Below, piece after piece: positions 1 to 6,792 of a stretch of 10,725 bases of DNA (positions within the stretch are counted from its first letter, which is position 1; each line of letters starts with the position of its first letter). Under the pieces are notes generated by a model. That model was not told the origin of the DNA and searched no databases. It saw only the letters and a program-made list of their open reading frames with translations. Position numbers and translations under genes: made by a program. The stretch comes from Competibacteraceae bacterium UBA6584 (GTDB lineage: Bacteria; Pseudomonadota; Gammaproteobacteria; Competibacterales; Competibacteraceae): NCBI GenBank assembly GCA_002433805.1, contig DJIW01000041.1, forward strand, positions 1-10,725. The letters run 5' to 3'.

Positions 1-46
1 AGTTTCGCCCATAATCAAGCCCTGGATGGCCGAACCCGCGCGCTGT

Positions 47-63
47 CGCACTTTTTTGGTGCA
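47..63. promoter_or_regulatory. NtrC (GlnG)-type binding site
   Basis: The 17-bp element CGCACTTTTTTGGTGCA fits the NtrC enhancer dyad TGCACY-N5-RGTGCA with one mismatch, the first base of the left arm. It has the same arms and spacing as one of the classical enterobacterial glnA enhancer sites. NtrC activates sigma54 promoters under nitrogen limitation. I found no GG-N10-GC sigma54 promoter between it and the left edge on the minus strand. If it serves a leftward operon such as glnK-amtB, the promoter and genes lie outside the window. The element is seen; the target is inferred. Confidence 0.55.
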
Positions 64-138
64 ATCGGCCGGACCCCACAACGTGAAAAATCCCGTTAAA
101 CTAAAATTCACCGAACCGCCTAACCTGGAGCGACCCTG

Positions 139-435
139 ATGATCGACCCGAAATCCTTTGACGACTTGGCCAAGCGTTTCACCGAGGCCCTACCTTCCAG
201 CTTTCGCCAGTTTCAGGCGGAGATGGAGAAAAACATCCACGCCGCGCTGCAAGCGACCTTCTCCAAGCTGGATTTAGTCACGCGCGAGGAGTTCGAGGTG
301 CAGCAAGGCGTGCTGGCGCGCACTCGGGCCAAGCTGGAGGAAATGGAAAAACAAGTCGCCGACCTGGAAACCAAACTGACCGCCAAACGGCGCAAGAGCA
401 CGGAAAAAACCGGCGATTCGGAGGGCGAAGGCTGA
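139..435 (+). CDS. ubiK: Ubiquinone biosynthesis accessory factor UbiK (YqiC/BMFP family)
   Basis: This 98-residue protein belongs to the BMFP family. UbiK is a small trimeric coiled-coil protein that, with UbiJ, assists assembly or function of the soluble ubiquinone-biosynthesis complex and can associate with lipid. Residues 1-40 form a predicted amphipathic helix. Residues 46-80 carry the family signature (DLVTREEF, then VLARTRAKLEEMEKQV) and a leucine-rich coiled coil. The tail is charged and disordered. Length matches E. coli YqiC (about 96). The ATG at 139 follows a GGAG at 127-130 with an 8-nt gap. A weak sigma70 -10 candidate, TAAAAT, lies at 102-107 without a convincing -35. It is followed on the same strand, after 142 bp, by yifB, a common neighbour in gammaproteobacteria. 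Confidence 0.93.
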   Translation: MIDPKSFDDLAKRFTEALPSSFRQFQAEMEKNIHAALQATFSKLDLVTREEFEVQQGVLARTRAKLEEMEKQVADLETKLTAKRRKSTEKTGDSEGEG

Positions 436-501
436 TTCCCCAAACCGCTCTCGGTTGTAAGGCCGGACGGTCCTTGGCTCCAACCGGTTATCCAGCCGCG
501 C

Positions 502-518
502 TGCACTGAATGAGTGCA
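502..518. promoter_or_regulatory. Perfect 17-bp dyad, NtrC-like, upstream of yifB
   Basis: TGCACTGAATGAGTGCA is a perfect inverted repeat with 6-bp arms (TGCACT/AGTGCA) and a 5-bp centre. This fits the NtrC consensus TGCACY-N5-RGTGCA exactly. It ends 59 bp before the yifB start codon. It could be a second NtrC site, an operator for another dimeric regulator, or a short RNA hairpin in the ubiK-yifB transcript. No T-run follows it, so a terminator is unlikely. Confidence 0.4.
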
Positions 519-577
519 ACGGGGTTTTCGACCGGTCCGCCGCGCCGCCGGTCCAACTGTCGCGATCCAGGTTTTTC

Positions 578-2089
578 ATGTCGCTCGCCATCGTCTACAG
601 CCGCGCCCAGGTCGGCATCCACGCGCCGTTGGTGAGCGTGGAAGTCCACCTGTCCGGCGGTCTGCCGGGGCTATTCATCGTCGGATTGCCGGAAGCGGCG
701 GTGAAGGAAAGCAAGGATCGGGTGCGGGGCGCGCTGCTGAACAGCGGGCTCGAATTTCCCAGCCGCCGAATCACCATCAATCTCGCGCCGGCCGATCTGC
801 CCAAGGAAGGCGGCCGGTTCGATCTACCCATCGCGCTCGGTATTTTGGCGGCCTCGGGCCAGCTCAAGCGCGACCGGTTAGGCGAATACGAATGCCTCGG
901 CGAACTGGCCTTGGGCGGAGAATTGCGGGCCGTGCGCGGGGTGCTGCCAGCCGCCCTGGCGTGCCGGGACGCCGCGCGCACCTTGCTGGTGCCCGACGCC
1001 AACACCGACGAGGCGACGCTGGTCGGCGATGTCGAGGTCCGGGGCGCGGCGCATTTGCTGGAAGTGTGCCGGCAGTTGGCGACCGGAACCGCCTTGCAAC
1101 CGCCCGAGCGTCGCCCCCGCCCCGCGCCGGGGCTGGCGTTGGATCGCGATCTGAGCGACGTGCGCGGCCAGCACCACGCCAAGCGCGCGTTGGAAATCAC
1201 CGCCGCCGGCGGACACAACCTGTTGTTGATCGGCCCGCCCGGCACCGGCAAGACCATGCTCGCCAGCCGGCTGCCGGGGATTCTGCCGCCGCTGAGCGAA
1301 ACCGAAGCGCTGGAAACCGCCGCCATCGCCTCGGTCAGCGCCCAAGGCTTGGATTTGAGCCAATGGGGCATTAGACCGTTTCGAGCACCCCATCACACGG
1401 CCTCGGCGGTAGCCCTCGTCGGCGGCGGCAGCCAGCCGCGTCCCGGCGAGATTTCGCTGGCCCATCAAGGCGTTTTATTTTTGGACGAGCTGCCGGAATA
1501 CGACCGGCATGTGCTGGAGGTTTTGCGCGAACCGCTGGAGTCGGGCCGGATCACCATCTCTCGCGCCGCCCGCCAAGCCGATTTCCCGGCCCGGTTTCAA
1601 TTGGTGGCCGCCATGAATCCTTGTCCTTGCGGCTACTTGGGCGACAGCGAACGCCGCTGCGCGTGCGGGCCGGAGCAGATCCGCCGCTATCGGGGCCGGA
1701 TTTCCGGGCCGCTGGCGGATCGGATCGACCTGCATATCGAAGTGCCTCGCCTGGCCCATCGAGCCTTGCGCGGCGAGATCCCGGAAGAAAACAGCGCCGC
1801 GGTGCGCGCCCGCGTCCTCGCCGCCCGCGACCGGCAACTCCGCCGCGCCGGCAAGCCTAACAGCGCGTTGAACCCCCGCGAGATCGAACGTTATTGCCGC
1901 CTGGCCGAAGCCGACCATCGCCTGTTGGAACAAGCCCTGGAGCGGTTGGGCCTATCGCCGCGCGCTTATCACCGCATCCTGAAGGTCGCTCGCACCATCG
2001 CCGACCTGGCCGACAGCGCCGACATTCGAACCCCGCACCTCAGCGAAGCGCTCGGCTATCGGGCCTTGGATCGCACCCTGAGCCGCTGA
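578..2089 (+). CDS. comM: YifB/ComM family AAA+ ATPase (Mg-chelatase-like)
   Basis: This 503-residue protein has the full YifB/ComM architecture and normal family length. It has an N-terminal Lon/ChlI-like domain (about residues 20-140), a Mg-chelatase-type AAA+ domain (about 190-395) and a C-terminal helical domain (about 400-497). Walker A GPPGTGKT is at 219-226 and Walker B LFLDE ends at D303-E304. A cysteine cluster, C349/C351 and C361/C363, lies in the conserved NPCPCG region. The motif GPLADRIDL follows. In Vibrio and Haemophilus, ComM is a hexameric branch-migration helicase that extends heteroduplex DNA during natural transformation. Despite its resemblance to magnesium chelatase it is not thought to act in chlorophyll synthesis. 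The ATG at 578 follows CAGG at 568-571. No other competence gene is visible here, so competence is not implied. Confidence 0.95.
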   Translation: MSLAIVYSRAQVGIHAPLVSVEVHLSGGLPGLFIVGLPEAAVKESKDRVRGALLNSGLEFPSRRITINLAPADLPKEGGRFDLPIALGILAASGQLKRDRLGEYECLGELALGGELRAVRGVLPAALACRDAARTLLVPDANTDEATLVGDVEVRGAAHLLEVCRQLATGTALQPPERRPRPAPGLALDRDLSDVRGQHHAKRALEITAAGGHNLLLIGPPGTGKTMLASRLPGILPPLSETEALETAAIASVSAQGLDLSQWGIRPFRAPHHTASAVALVGGGSQPRPGEISLAHQGVLFLDELPEYDRHVLEVLREPLESGRITISRAARQADFPARFQLVAAMNPCPCGYLGDSERRCACGPEQIRRYRGRISGPLADRIDLHIEVPRLAHRALRGEIPEENSAAVRARVLAARDRQLRRAGKPNSALNPREIERYCRLAEADHRLLEQALERLGLSPRAYHRILKVARTIADLADSADIRTPHLSEALGYRALDRTLSR

Positions 2090-2132
2090 GATGGCGCGGC
2101 CCCACCCCCGGTTTTTTCCAAGCGAGAACCCC

Positions 2133-2627
2133 ATGCCCCCTACACCCGATTCGATCCGCACGCCGGCAGACCGGCTTTTCCCCAAGCCGCAACGCTGGCT
2201 CAAGGGGTGGTTTTGGCTGCTTCTCAGCCTGAGCGCGTTGCCGCTCCAGGCCCAGGTCTCCGACGCCAAGGTCGAAGCGCTGGTGGAGGCATTGCGGCTG
2301 TCGGCGCCGCCACAGAAGCCGGATTCCGGCCTTTATAGCGACTGGCAAATCAAACCGGATAACATCAAGCGTTGGTCGATGCCCTGCTTGCAGCGGGATG
2401 TGACGCCGGAACAACTGGCCGCCGATTCCGAAGCGGCCCGGCGGATGGTGGCCTGCGTGATGGGAGGCGTGCTGCGCGATCAGTTCGCCGCCAGCCAGCA
2501 AAACGAAATCATCGCCGTGCAGCGCGCCGCCGCCTGGTGGCTGACCGGGGAGCCCGACCACTACCGCGACGACGGCGCGAGCCCCTACACGCTCAAGGTA
2601 TTGGAAGCCTATCTGCGGTTTTTCTGA
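2133..2627 (+). CDS. Small exported protein of unknown function
   Basis: I do not recognise this 164-residue protein. The chosen ATG at 2133 follows AGCGAG (2121-2126). An in-frame ATG at 2091, one base after the yifB stop, would add 14 residues without a better ribosome site. Residues 1-24 are a basic leader and residues 25-38 a hydrophobic stretch (GWFWLLLSLSALPL). A possible signal-peptidase site near residues 40-42 (LQAQV) suggests export to the periplasm. The mature part is mostly helical by composition, rich in Ala, Glu and Trp, with two cysteines (C85, C108) that could form a disulfide. It lies 43 bp after yifB on the same strand and may be co-transcribed. Coding is supported by the clean secretion signal and uninterrupted frame. 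Confidence 0.7.
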   Translation: MPPTPDSIRTPADRLFPKPQRWLKGWFWLLLSLSALPLQAQVSDAKVEALVEALRLSAPPQKPDSGLYSDWQIKPDNIKRWSMPCLQRDVTPEQLAADSEAARRMVACVMGGVLRDQFAASQQNEIIAVQRAAAWWLTGEPDHYRDDGASPYTLKVLEAYLRFF

Positions 2628-2665
2628 GGGCCTCCACCCGCGCGCGCGGATGATCAAAGGGCCGG

Positions 2666-3496
2666 TCAAACCACCTTGACGAACGCGCCCACGCTGAGAT
2701 CGTCGAGGTTGAATAACAGCCGCCGGCTCAACTCCACCAGCGCGCTTTGCATGTGCTTGACGACGAAGGCATCCTGCGCGCCGCCGAAATCGAACAACCC
2801 TCGGGCAATTTCCAACGCGGCGATTCGTTGGCTGGTTTCAGCGTTCAAAAAACAGCCCAAGCCGTCCGTGGTGATCGCCACGGTCGGATAGGTCGCCAAA
2901 TCGAACGAGAACGCGACCGGCGCATCGAAACGTTCTCGCCGGATTGAAGAGCTGCCTTCCTCGGGCGAATAACGGATGGTTTGAGCCGCTCCAACATTGC
3001 CGATGGCCTCCTCATAAAGCGCGTGGCGTTCGGCTTGTAGGAGATAGGTGAGGTAATAGGGCGCATTCTGAGCGTATTCGACTTCGATCACCGCCAGTTG
3101 GCCGTCGGCGTCGCGGGTTGCGATGCAGCCGTCGCCATAAGCATGCACGTGGACAGCCGCGCCGTCGCACCACGCCACCAGCAAGGTCGCATCCAAGGCT
3201 TCGGGGTTGAGGTCCAACTGCCGCGCGCACCGCGCCGCGCGCTGCGCGATCTCCTGGCCCAGCGCCCAATGCTGAGCCGGAAGTTCTCCGCCCGCGCGCG
3301 AAATTTTCGCAAACCGCGACAGTTCCGAACGCGCGTTGAGCGCCAGCAATCGAGCGCCGACATCGCTGTTGGGGGAAGCGGAACAGCCGTCCGCCAGAAT
3401 CACATAGGGAAACGGCTCCCAACCGTGGATCACATAATCCTGACAATATAAATGGAGCTTACCGATGGTGTAATACGAGTCCAGGGCAATCGTCAT
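2666..3496 (-). CDS. PP2C-like protein serine/threonine phosphatase domain protein
   Basis: This 276-residue single-domain protein shows the ordered PP2C (PPM) motifs. There is an early CQDY (D20), then ILADGCSASPNSDVGARLL with the metal-site pair D36-G37. ITTDG follows with D211, and the C-terminal DDLSVGAF has D265-D266. These acidic residues bind the two Mn/Mg ions that catalyse dephosphorylation of phospho-Ser/Thr in the family. The DGCSASPNSD segment replaces the usual DGMGG, so this is a divergent branch. No signal peptide or membrane segment is seen, so it is probably cytoplasmic. The ATG at 3496 has a GGAG 5 nt upstream. It starts 26 bp after the cysteine hydrolase gene on the same strand, so the two probably form an operon. 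The substrate is unknown. No partner kinase is visible in the window. Confidence 0.65.
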   Translation of the reverse strand: MTIALDSYYTIGKLHLYCQDYVIHGWEPFPYVILADGCSASPNSDVGARLLALNARSELSRFAKISRAGGELPAQHWALGQEIAQRAARCARQLDLNPEALDATLLVAWCDGAAVHVHAYGDGCIATRDADGQLAVIEVEYAQNAPYYLTYLLQAERHALYEEAIGNVGAAQTIRYSPEEGSSSIRRERFDAPVAFSFDLATYPTVAITTDGLGCFLNAETSQRIAALEIARGLFDFGGAQDAFVVKHMQSALVELSRRLLFNLDDLSVGAFVKVV

Positions 3497-3522
3497 GGTG
3501 GCTCCATCCGCGCGGGCGGTTT

Positions 3523-4320
3523 TCAGCGGAGAAAATCGGCGGCGCGGGCGGTGCGCAAGCCCCGTGCCCGCAGATCCTGCAAAAACTGCTGGGCTAAATC
3601 CTCGAAACCCGGCACCGGCGAGCTGGTGTCCTCAATCAACACCAACTTGTGGACGCTGGCCTGGCCAAGATAGTCGGCGATATCCCGGACGGTGTTGGCG
3701 ACGCAATGGGAGAGCGCCTGCCCGGAGAGCGCGATGAGGTCGGCGCCTTCCAAGATCGTCAATAAACCGATATTCAGCTGGGTGCTCGAATCGAAAGGAT
3801 CGGGCACATCGGCCCGCACCGCCGAGTAATGCTCGGTCCAGGGATTATGGCCCTTGGCCACGTAATCCACCCGCTTGCATTCGCGCTCCTCCCAGCGACG
3901 CAGCGCGCCCGCCACGGCCGGTATCACGTTGTGCCCCCAGGTTCCGATCAAGCAATGGGGCGGCCAGATGGTGAGGGTATAGCGGGCGTTGTCGCGCAAG
4001 GCGCGCACGTATTGCAAGGCGCGTTGTTGAAATTCGCCATCGAACGCTCGCCAACGTCCGCCTTCCACCTCCTCGACGGTGATTTGGGTAAACGGCGTCG
4101 GCTGCTCCCCGCCCTCATCCCGCCAGAACATTGGATGGGCGATGTCCAAGAGCTGATGGGTATCGAGCGTGACGTGAATATCATCGATCCGTCCGCCCAG
4201 CCGATCCAGCAATCCGGCCAAGCGTTCGGCGTCGGCGCTGGCCCCTGGCACGGGCAAGGCGGCCCCGGCGGTGTCGCTGAAATCGTTTTGGGGATCGATG
4301 AGCAGAAAATCGAATTTCAT
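3523..4320 (-). CDS. Nicotinamidase-like cysteine hydrolase (isochorismatase fold)
   Basis: This 265-residue protein carries the full nicotinamidase/cysteine-hydrolase signature. The nucleophile triad would be D9 (IDPQNDF), K156 (VAKGHNP) and C206 (ALSHCVANT). Likely metal ligands are D53 and H55 (LDTH) and H122 (WPPHCLIGT). In the family these residues hydrolyse nicotinamide or related amides to the acid and ammonia. It is longer than E. coli PncA (213), with extra sequence around residues 62-115, so it belongs to a longer subfamily and its substrate is not certain. No export signal is seen. It is divergent from the sirtuin gene across a 226-bp gap and is followed by the PP2C-like gene. Sirtuins release nicotinamide, so a role in NAD+ salvage is a reasonable inference. 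The Shine-Dalgarno is weak (AGAGA). Confidence 0.8.
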   Translation of the reverse strand: MKFDFLLIDPQNDFSDTAGAALPVPGASADAERLAGLLDRLGGRIDDIHVTLDTHQLLDIAHPMFWRDEGGEQPTPFTQITVEEVEGGRWRAFDGEFQQRALQYVRALRDNARYTLTIWPPHCLIGTWGHNVIPAVAGALRRWEERECKRVDYVAKGHNPWTEHYSAVRADVPDPFDSSTQLNIGLLTILEGADLIALSGQALSHCVANTVRDIADYLGQASVHKLVLIEDTSSPVPGFEDLAQQFLQDLRARGLRTARAADFLR

Positions 4321-4546
4321 GGCGGTTCTCTGGGGTCTGGTCCGCGCAACGCCGGCCGTTGCGGTCCGATTCGCGCTTCAACACGGCCTCGGCTGGCGCG
4401 AACTCAAACGGCGGCGCATCGCTCGAAATCACTGTTTAGTTGCATAATAGCATGTAGGCATTGGTTTCCTTGGGACCGACGGGCAGTCTTGAAATTCCGC
4501 GACCGACCGATTCCGTCGAGCGATTCCTCCGCGCCGGAGCTTCAAC
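4321..4546. promoter_or_regulatory. Divergent intergenic region, hydrolase/sirtuin
   Basis: This 226-bp gap must hold the promoters of both divergent genes. The best -10-like sequence is CATAAT at 4443-4448 (rightward), which overlaps TATTAT on the minus strand (4444-4449). Neither has a convincing -35 at the right distance. A shared, overlapping promoter centre would allow coordinated control, but this is inference from weak boxes. Confidence 0.3.
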
Positions 4547-5296
4547 ATGAACACCATTCCGATTCCCGCCGCGCTCATCGCCCGCCTTCGCAACGCCCGT
4601 CGGGTGGCGGTGCTGACCGGCGCGGGTATTTCCGCCGAAAGCGGCGTGCCGACCTTTCGGGAGGCGCAGACCGGTTTATGGGCCCGATACAATCCTGAAG
4701 ATCTCGCCACCCCGGACGCCTTCCAGCGTGACCCCAAGCTGGTCTGGGAGTGGTACACTTGGCGTCGGGAGCGGGTCCGCCAGGCCCAACCCAACGCCGG
4801 CCATCACGCGCTGGTCGAGATGGAACGGCACATCGCGGAGTTTTGGTTGATCACTCAGAACGTGGATGGCCTACACCGGCGCGCGGGCAGCCACCAACTG
4901 CTCGAACTGCACGGCAATTTATTCCGCGCCAAGTGCTTCAGCGAAGATCGACCGGTGGAAAGCTGGATGGACGGCGATGAAATTCCTCCGCGCTGCCCGC
5001 GCTGCGGCGGCCTGTTGCGGCCGGATGTGGTCTGGTTCGGCGAGATGCTGCCGACGGACGCGCTGCACGCCGCCCAACACGCCGCCGCGACCGCCGAGGT
5101 TTTTTTCAGTATCGGCACTTCGGCCTTGGTTTATCCGGCCGCCGAACTGCCGCTGACCGCGCTCGCGGCCGGCGCGACAGTGGTGGAAATCAACCCGCAA
5201 CCAACCCCGCTCAGCGCGCGGGTCACCTATAGCTTGAACGGACCCGCCGGCGCGGTTCTGCCGGCGCTGGTGGCGCAAACCTGGGCGGCGGCTTGA
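4547..5296 (+). CDS. cobB: NAD-dependent protein deacylase, class III sirtuin (Sir2/CobB family)
   Basis: This 249-residue stand-alone sirtuin removes acyl groups from protein lysines, consuming NAD+ and producing nicotinamide and O-acyl-ADP-ribose. The NAD-binding GAGISAESG is at 25-33 and TQNVDGLH at 103-110. The catalytic histidine is H122 (LHGN). The Y70-x-x-R73 pair (WYTWRRE) is the Sirt5/CobB signature that binds succinyl, malonyl or glutaryl carboxylates, so desuccinylase activity is likely. The zinc module is incomplete. Cysteines C130, C150 and C153 remain, but the second cysteine of the first CxxC is replaced (KCFSED). I recall similar class III bacterial sirtuins with this loss. 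The ATG at 4547 follows GGAG at 4535-4538. It converges on the photolyase gene with only 16 bp between stops and no terminator. Confidence 0.93.
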   Translation: MNTIPIPAALIARLRNARRVAVLTGAGISAESGVPTFREAQTGLWARYNPEDLATPDAFQRDPKLVWEWYTWRRERVRQAQPNAGHHALVEMERHIAEFWLITQNVDGLHRRAGSHQLLELHGNLFRAKCFSEDRPVESWMDGDEIPPRCPRCGGLLRPDVVWFGEMLPTDALHAAQHAAATAEVFFSIGTSALVYPAAELPLTALAAGATVVEINPQPTPLSARVTYSLNGPAGAVLPALVAQTWAAA

Positions 5297-5312
5297 GCCT
5301 CGGCCGCCGCGT

Positions 5313-6635
5313 TCAGCCGAACCGCTGGATAACCGGCGCGTTTCCGTCGAGCCAACGCCGGCAATAATCCCCGTCGGGGTCGCGCCGGGCCGCCTGTTCG
5401 GCCGGGTCCAACCGGCCTGGCTCCTCGAACGCGCGCCAGCGGCCGGTGGCCTCCATCCAATTCGCCAAATTGACGCTGGGATCGTCATCCAACAACTGCG
5501 AAGCGAACCACGCCGCGCCCCAGCGCCAATCCAACCCCAGATCGTGACAGAGATAACTGGCGACCAAGCGGCGGCCGAACGAGGATAGATGACCGGTCAT
5601 CGCCAGTTCGCGCAAGTGCGCGTCCACAAACGGCTCGCCGGTTTCCCCCTGCCGCCACAACTCGAAACGCTCGCGCAAGCCCTCATCGTCCCACGCCGGC
5701 GGGCGGCTGGACTGTTCGTCCCGTTCGCCGCGCTTCATGGCTAAAAACCGGCAGAAATCGCGCCGTTGCAATCCGGTGATGACCGCGTTCGCCAACTCCC
5801 CCGCCCACACCGTCAATCCGGAATATTTGACGTACTGGTAAATCCGGCGGGGCGAGAGCGCGCCGCACGCCAGCCAGGGCGCGAAGCGGTCCGCCTGCGC
5901 GGCGGCCTCGCTCCCGCTCCCGCGCAAGCTTTCCAACGACGCGCGCCGGCCTTGCACGAACTCCTCCAACTTGGCCACCGCCACCGTCGCGCCGCCCTCA
6001 AAACCGCTCGGCTGGCCGGCTTCGGAACCGGCGGATAAGCCCAGCACTTGCACCAGCGTATCCAGAGTCGGATTGCTCAAGCCTGCGGGATAACCCGGCA
6101 GTCGTTGCAGCGGCGGCAGCGCCGCGCGCGGCTCCCCGCCCGCCGTGACCGCCTCTTGAAACTGCGCGAACGATTCGGGCAGGTTGGCGACGGGAAACGG
6201 CAAGTCGTTGGGATGGGTGAGGGTGCTGATCCGATAGCCGTGCAACGAAATCCCCAACGGGTCCAGCGCGGCCGCCAGCCGCCGTTCCACTCGGAGCGGT
6301 TCGCCCAACACTTCGCGCTCGGCAAAAATTTCTCGGGCTCCCAGCTTTTGGGCCAAGGCGGGCAACACCTGCTCCGGCTGGCCCACCACCACATGCAGGC
6401 CGCTGCCCCGCGCTTCCAATCCCGCCCGCAAATCCTCCAGACACTCGATCAAGAACCGCGCTCGCAACGGTCCCGTCAACGGAAACCCCGAGGGCTGGAT
6501 TTCAAACCGCGCCGGATCGAGACAATAAACCGGGGCTAGCACATCGACGCTGTTCGCCAATAAAGTCAGCACTTCATGATCGTGCAAGCGTAGATCGTTG
6601 CGAAACCAGATGATCGCACATCGTTCTGTCATCAT
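5313..6635 (-). CDS. DASH-type cryptochrome/photolyase, FAD-dependent
   Basis: This 440-residue flavoprotein belongs to the cryptochrome/photolyase family. The N-terminal antenna domain (about 1-165) opens with IIWFRNDLRLHDHE. It continues with CLDPARF and GFPLTGPLRARFL, which are typical of cry-DASH rather than class I CPD photolyases. The FAD domain (about 215-430) has TGEPFVDAHLREL, GRRLVASYL and DWRWGAAWF. The electron-transfer tryptophan chain appears intact, with W315, W370 and W393 as candidates, and N389 matches the FAD-contacting Asn of E. coli PhrB. The usual DYDP-SNxGNWQ region reads DDDPSVNLANWME, so it is divergent. Cry-DASH enzymes repair pyrimidine dimers mainly in single-stranded DNA using blue light. 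GAGGA at 6641-6645 supports the ATG at 6635 (or 6632) over an in-frame TTG at 6647. A 157-bp gap separates it from the divergent hydrolase gene. Confidence 0.88.
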   Translation of the reverse strand: MMTERCAIIWFRNDLRLHDHEVLTLLANSVDVLAPVYCLDPARFEIQPSGFPLTGPLRARFLIECLEDLRAGLEARGSGLHVVVGQPEQVLPALAQKLGAREIFAEREVLGEPLRVERRLAAALDPLGISLHGYRISTLTHPNDLPFPVANLPESFAQFQEAVTAGGEPRAALPPLQRLPGYPAGLSNPTLDTLVQVLGLSAGSEAGQPSGFEGGATVAVAKLEEFVQGRRASLESLRGSGSEAAAQADRFAPWLACGALSPRRIYQYVKYSGLTVWAGELANAVITGLQRRDFCRFLAMKRGERDEQSSRPPAWDDEGLRERFELWRQGETGEPFVDAHLRELAMTGHLSSFGRRLVASYLCHDLGLDWRWGAAWFASQLLDDDPSVNLANWMEATGRWRAFEEPGRLDPAEQAARRDPDGDYCRRWLDGNAPVIQRFG

Positions 6636-6792
6636 TCGCTTCCTCAAGTAGCCTTGGCGCGCGCCATCATTGTCTTACCATGCGCTCTCAATCCCTGGTT
6701 GTCCCGCTCAATCGTTCGACAAAGAAAGGGGCCCGTCATCTTGCCGGCCTTAATGAAATACTGTAGCCCACTTCGCTTGGAGTAACCGCCCG

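Noticed and set aside
1..46. Leftward sigma54 promoter next to the NtrC-like site
   Set aside because: I searched the minus strand for GG-N10-GC and found only a GGCC...GGGC with the wrong spacing.
514..1374. Long open frame of 286 codons overlapping the start of yifB
   Set aside because: It is an out-of-frame shadow of yifB in GC-rich DNA, with an arginine- and proline-heavy composition and no recognisable motif.
578..2089. yifB as a magnesium-chelatase subunit for bacteriochlorophyll synthesis
   Set aside because: The domain order and the C349/C351/C361/C363 cluster are those of YifB/ComM, and there are no bch or bacteriochlorophyll genes nearby.
3829..4698. Open frame of 289 codons on the plus strand opposite the cysteine hydrolase
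   Set aside because: It lies antisense to a gene with complete catalytic motifs and runs into the sirtuin start; it has no family features or plausible ribosome site.
4547..5296. Sir2 gene as part of an antiphage defence system
   Set aside because: Defence SIR2 proteins are usually large or fused and act with other effectors. This is a normal-length stand-alone class III deacylase with a YxxR substrate motif, and its neighbours are metabolic.
6636..6647. In-frame TTG start for the photolyase at 6647
   Set aside because: The TTG overlaps the GAGGA ribosome site (6641-6645), which is correctly spaced for the ATG at 6635.
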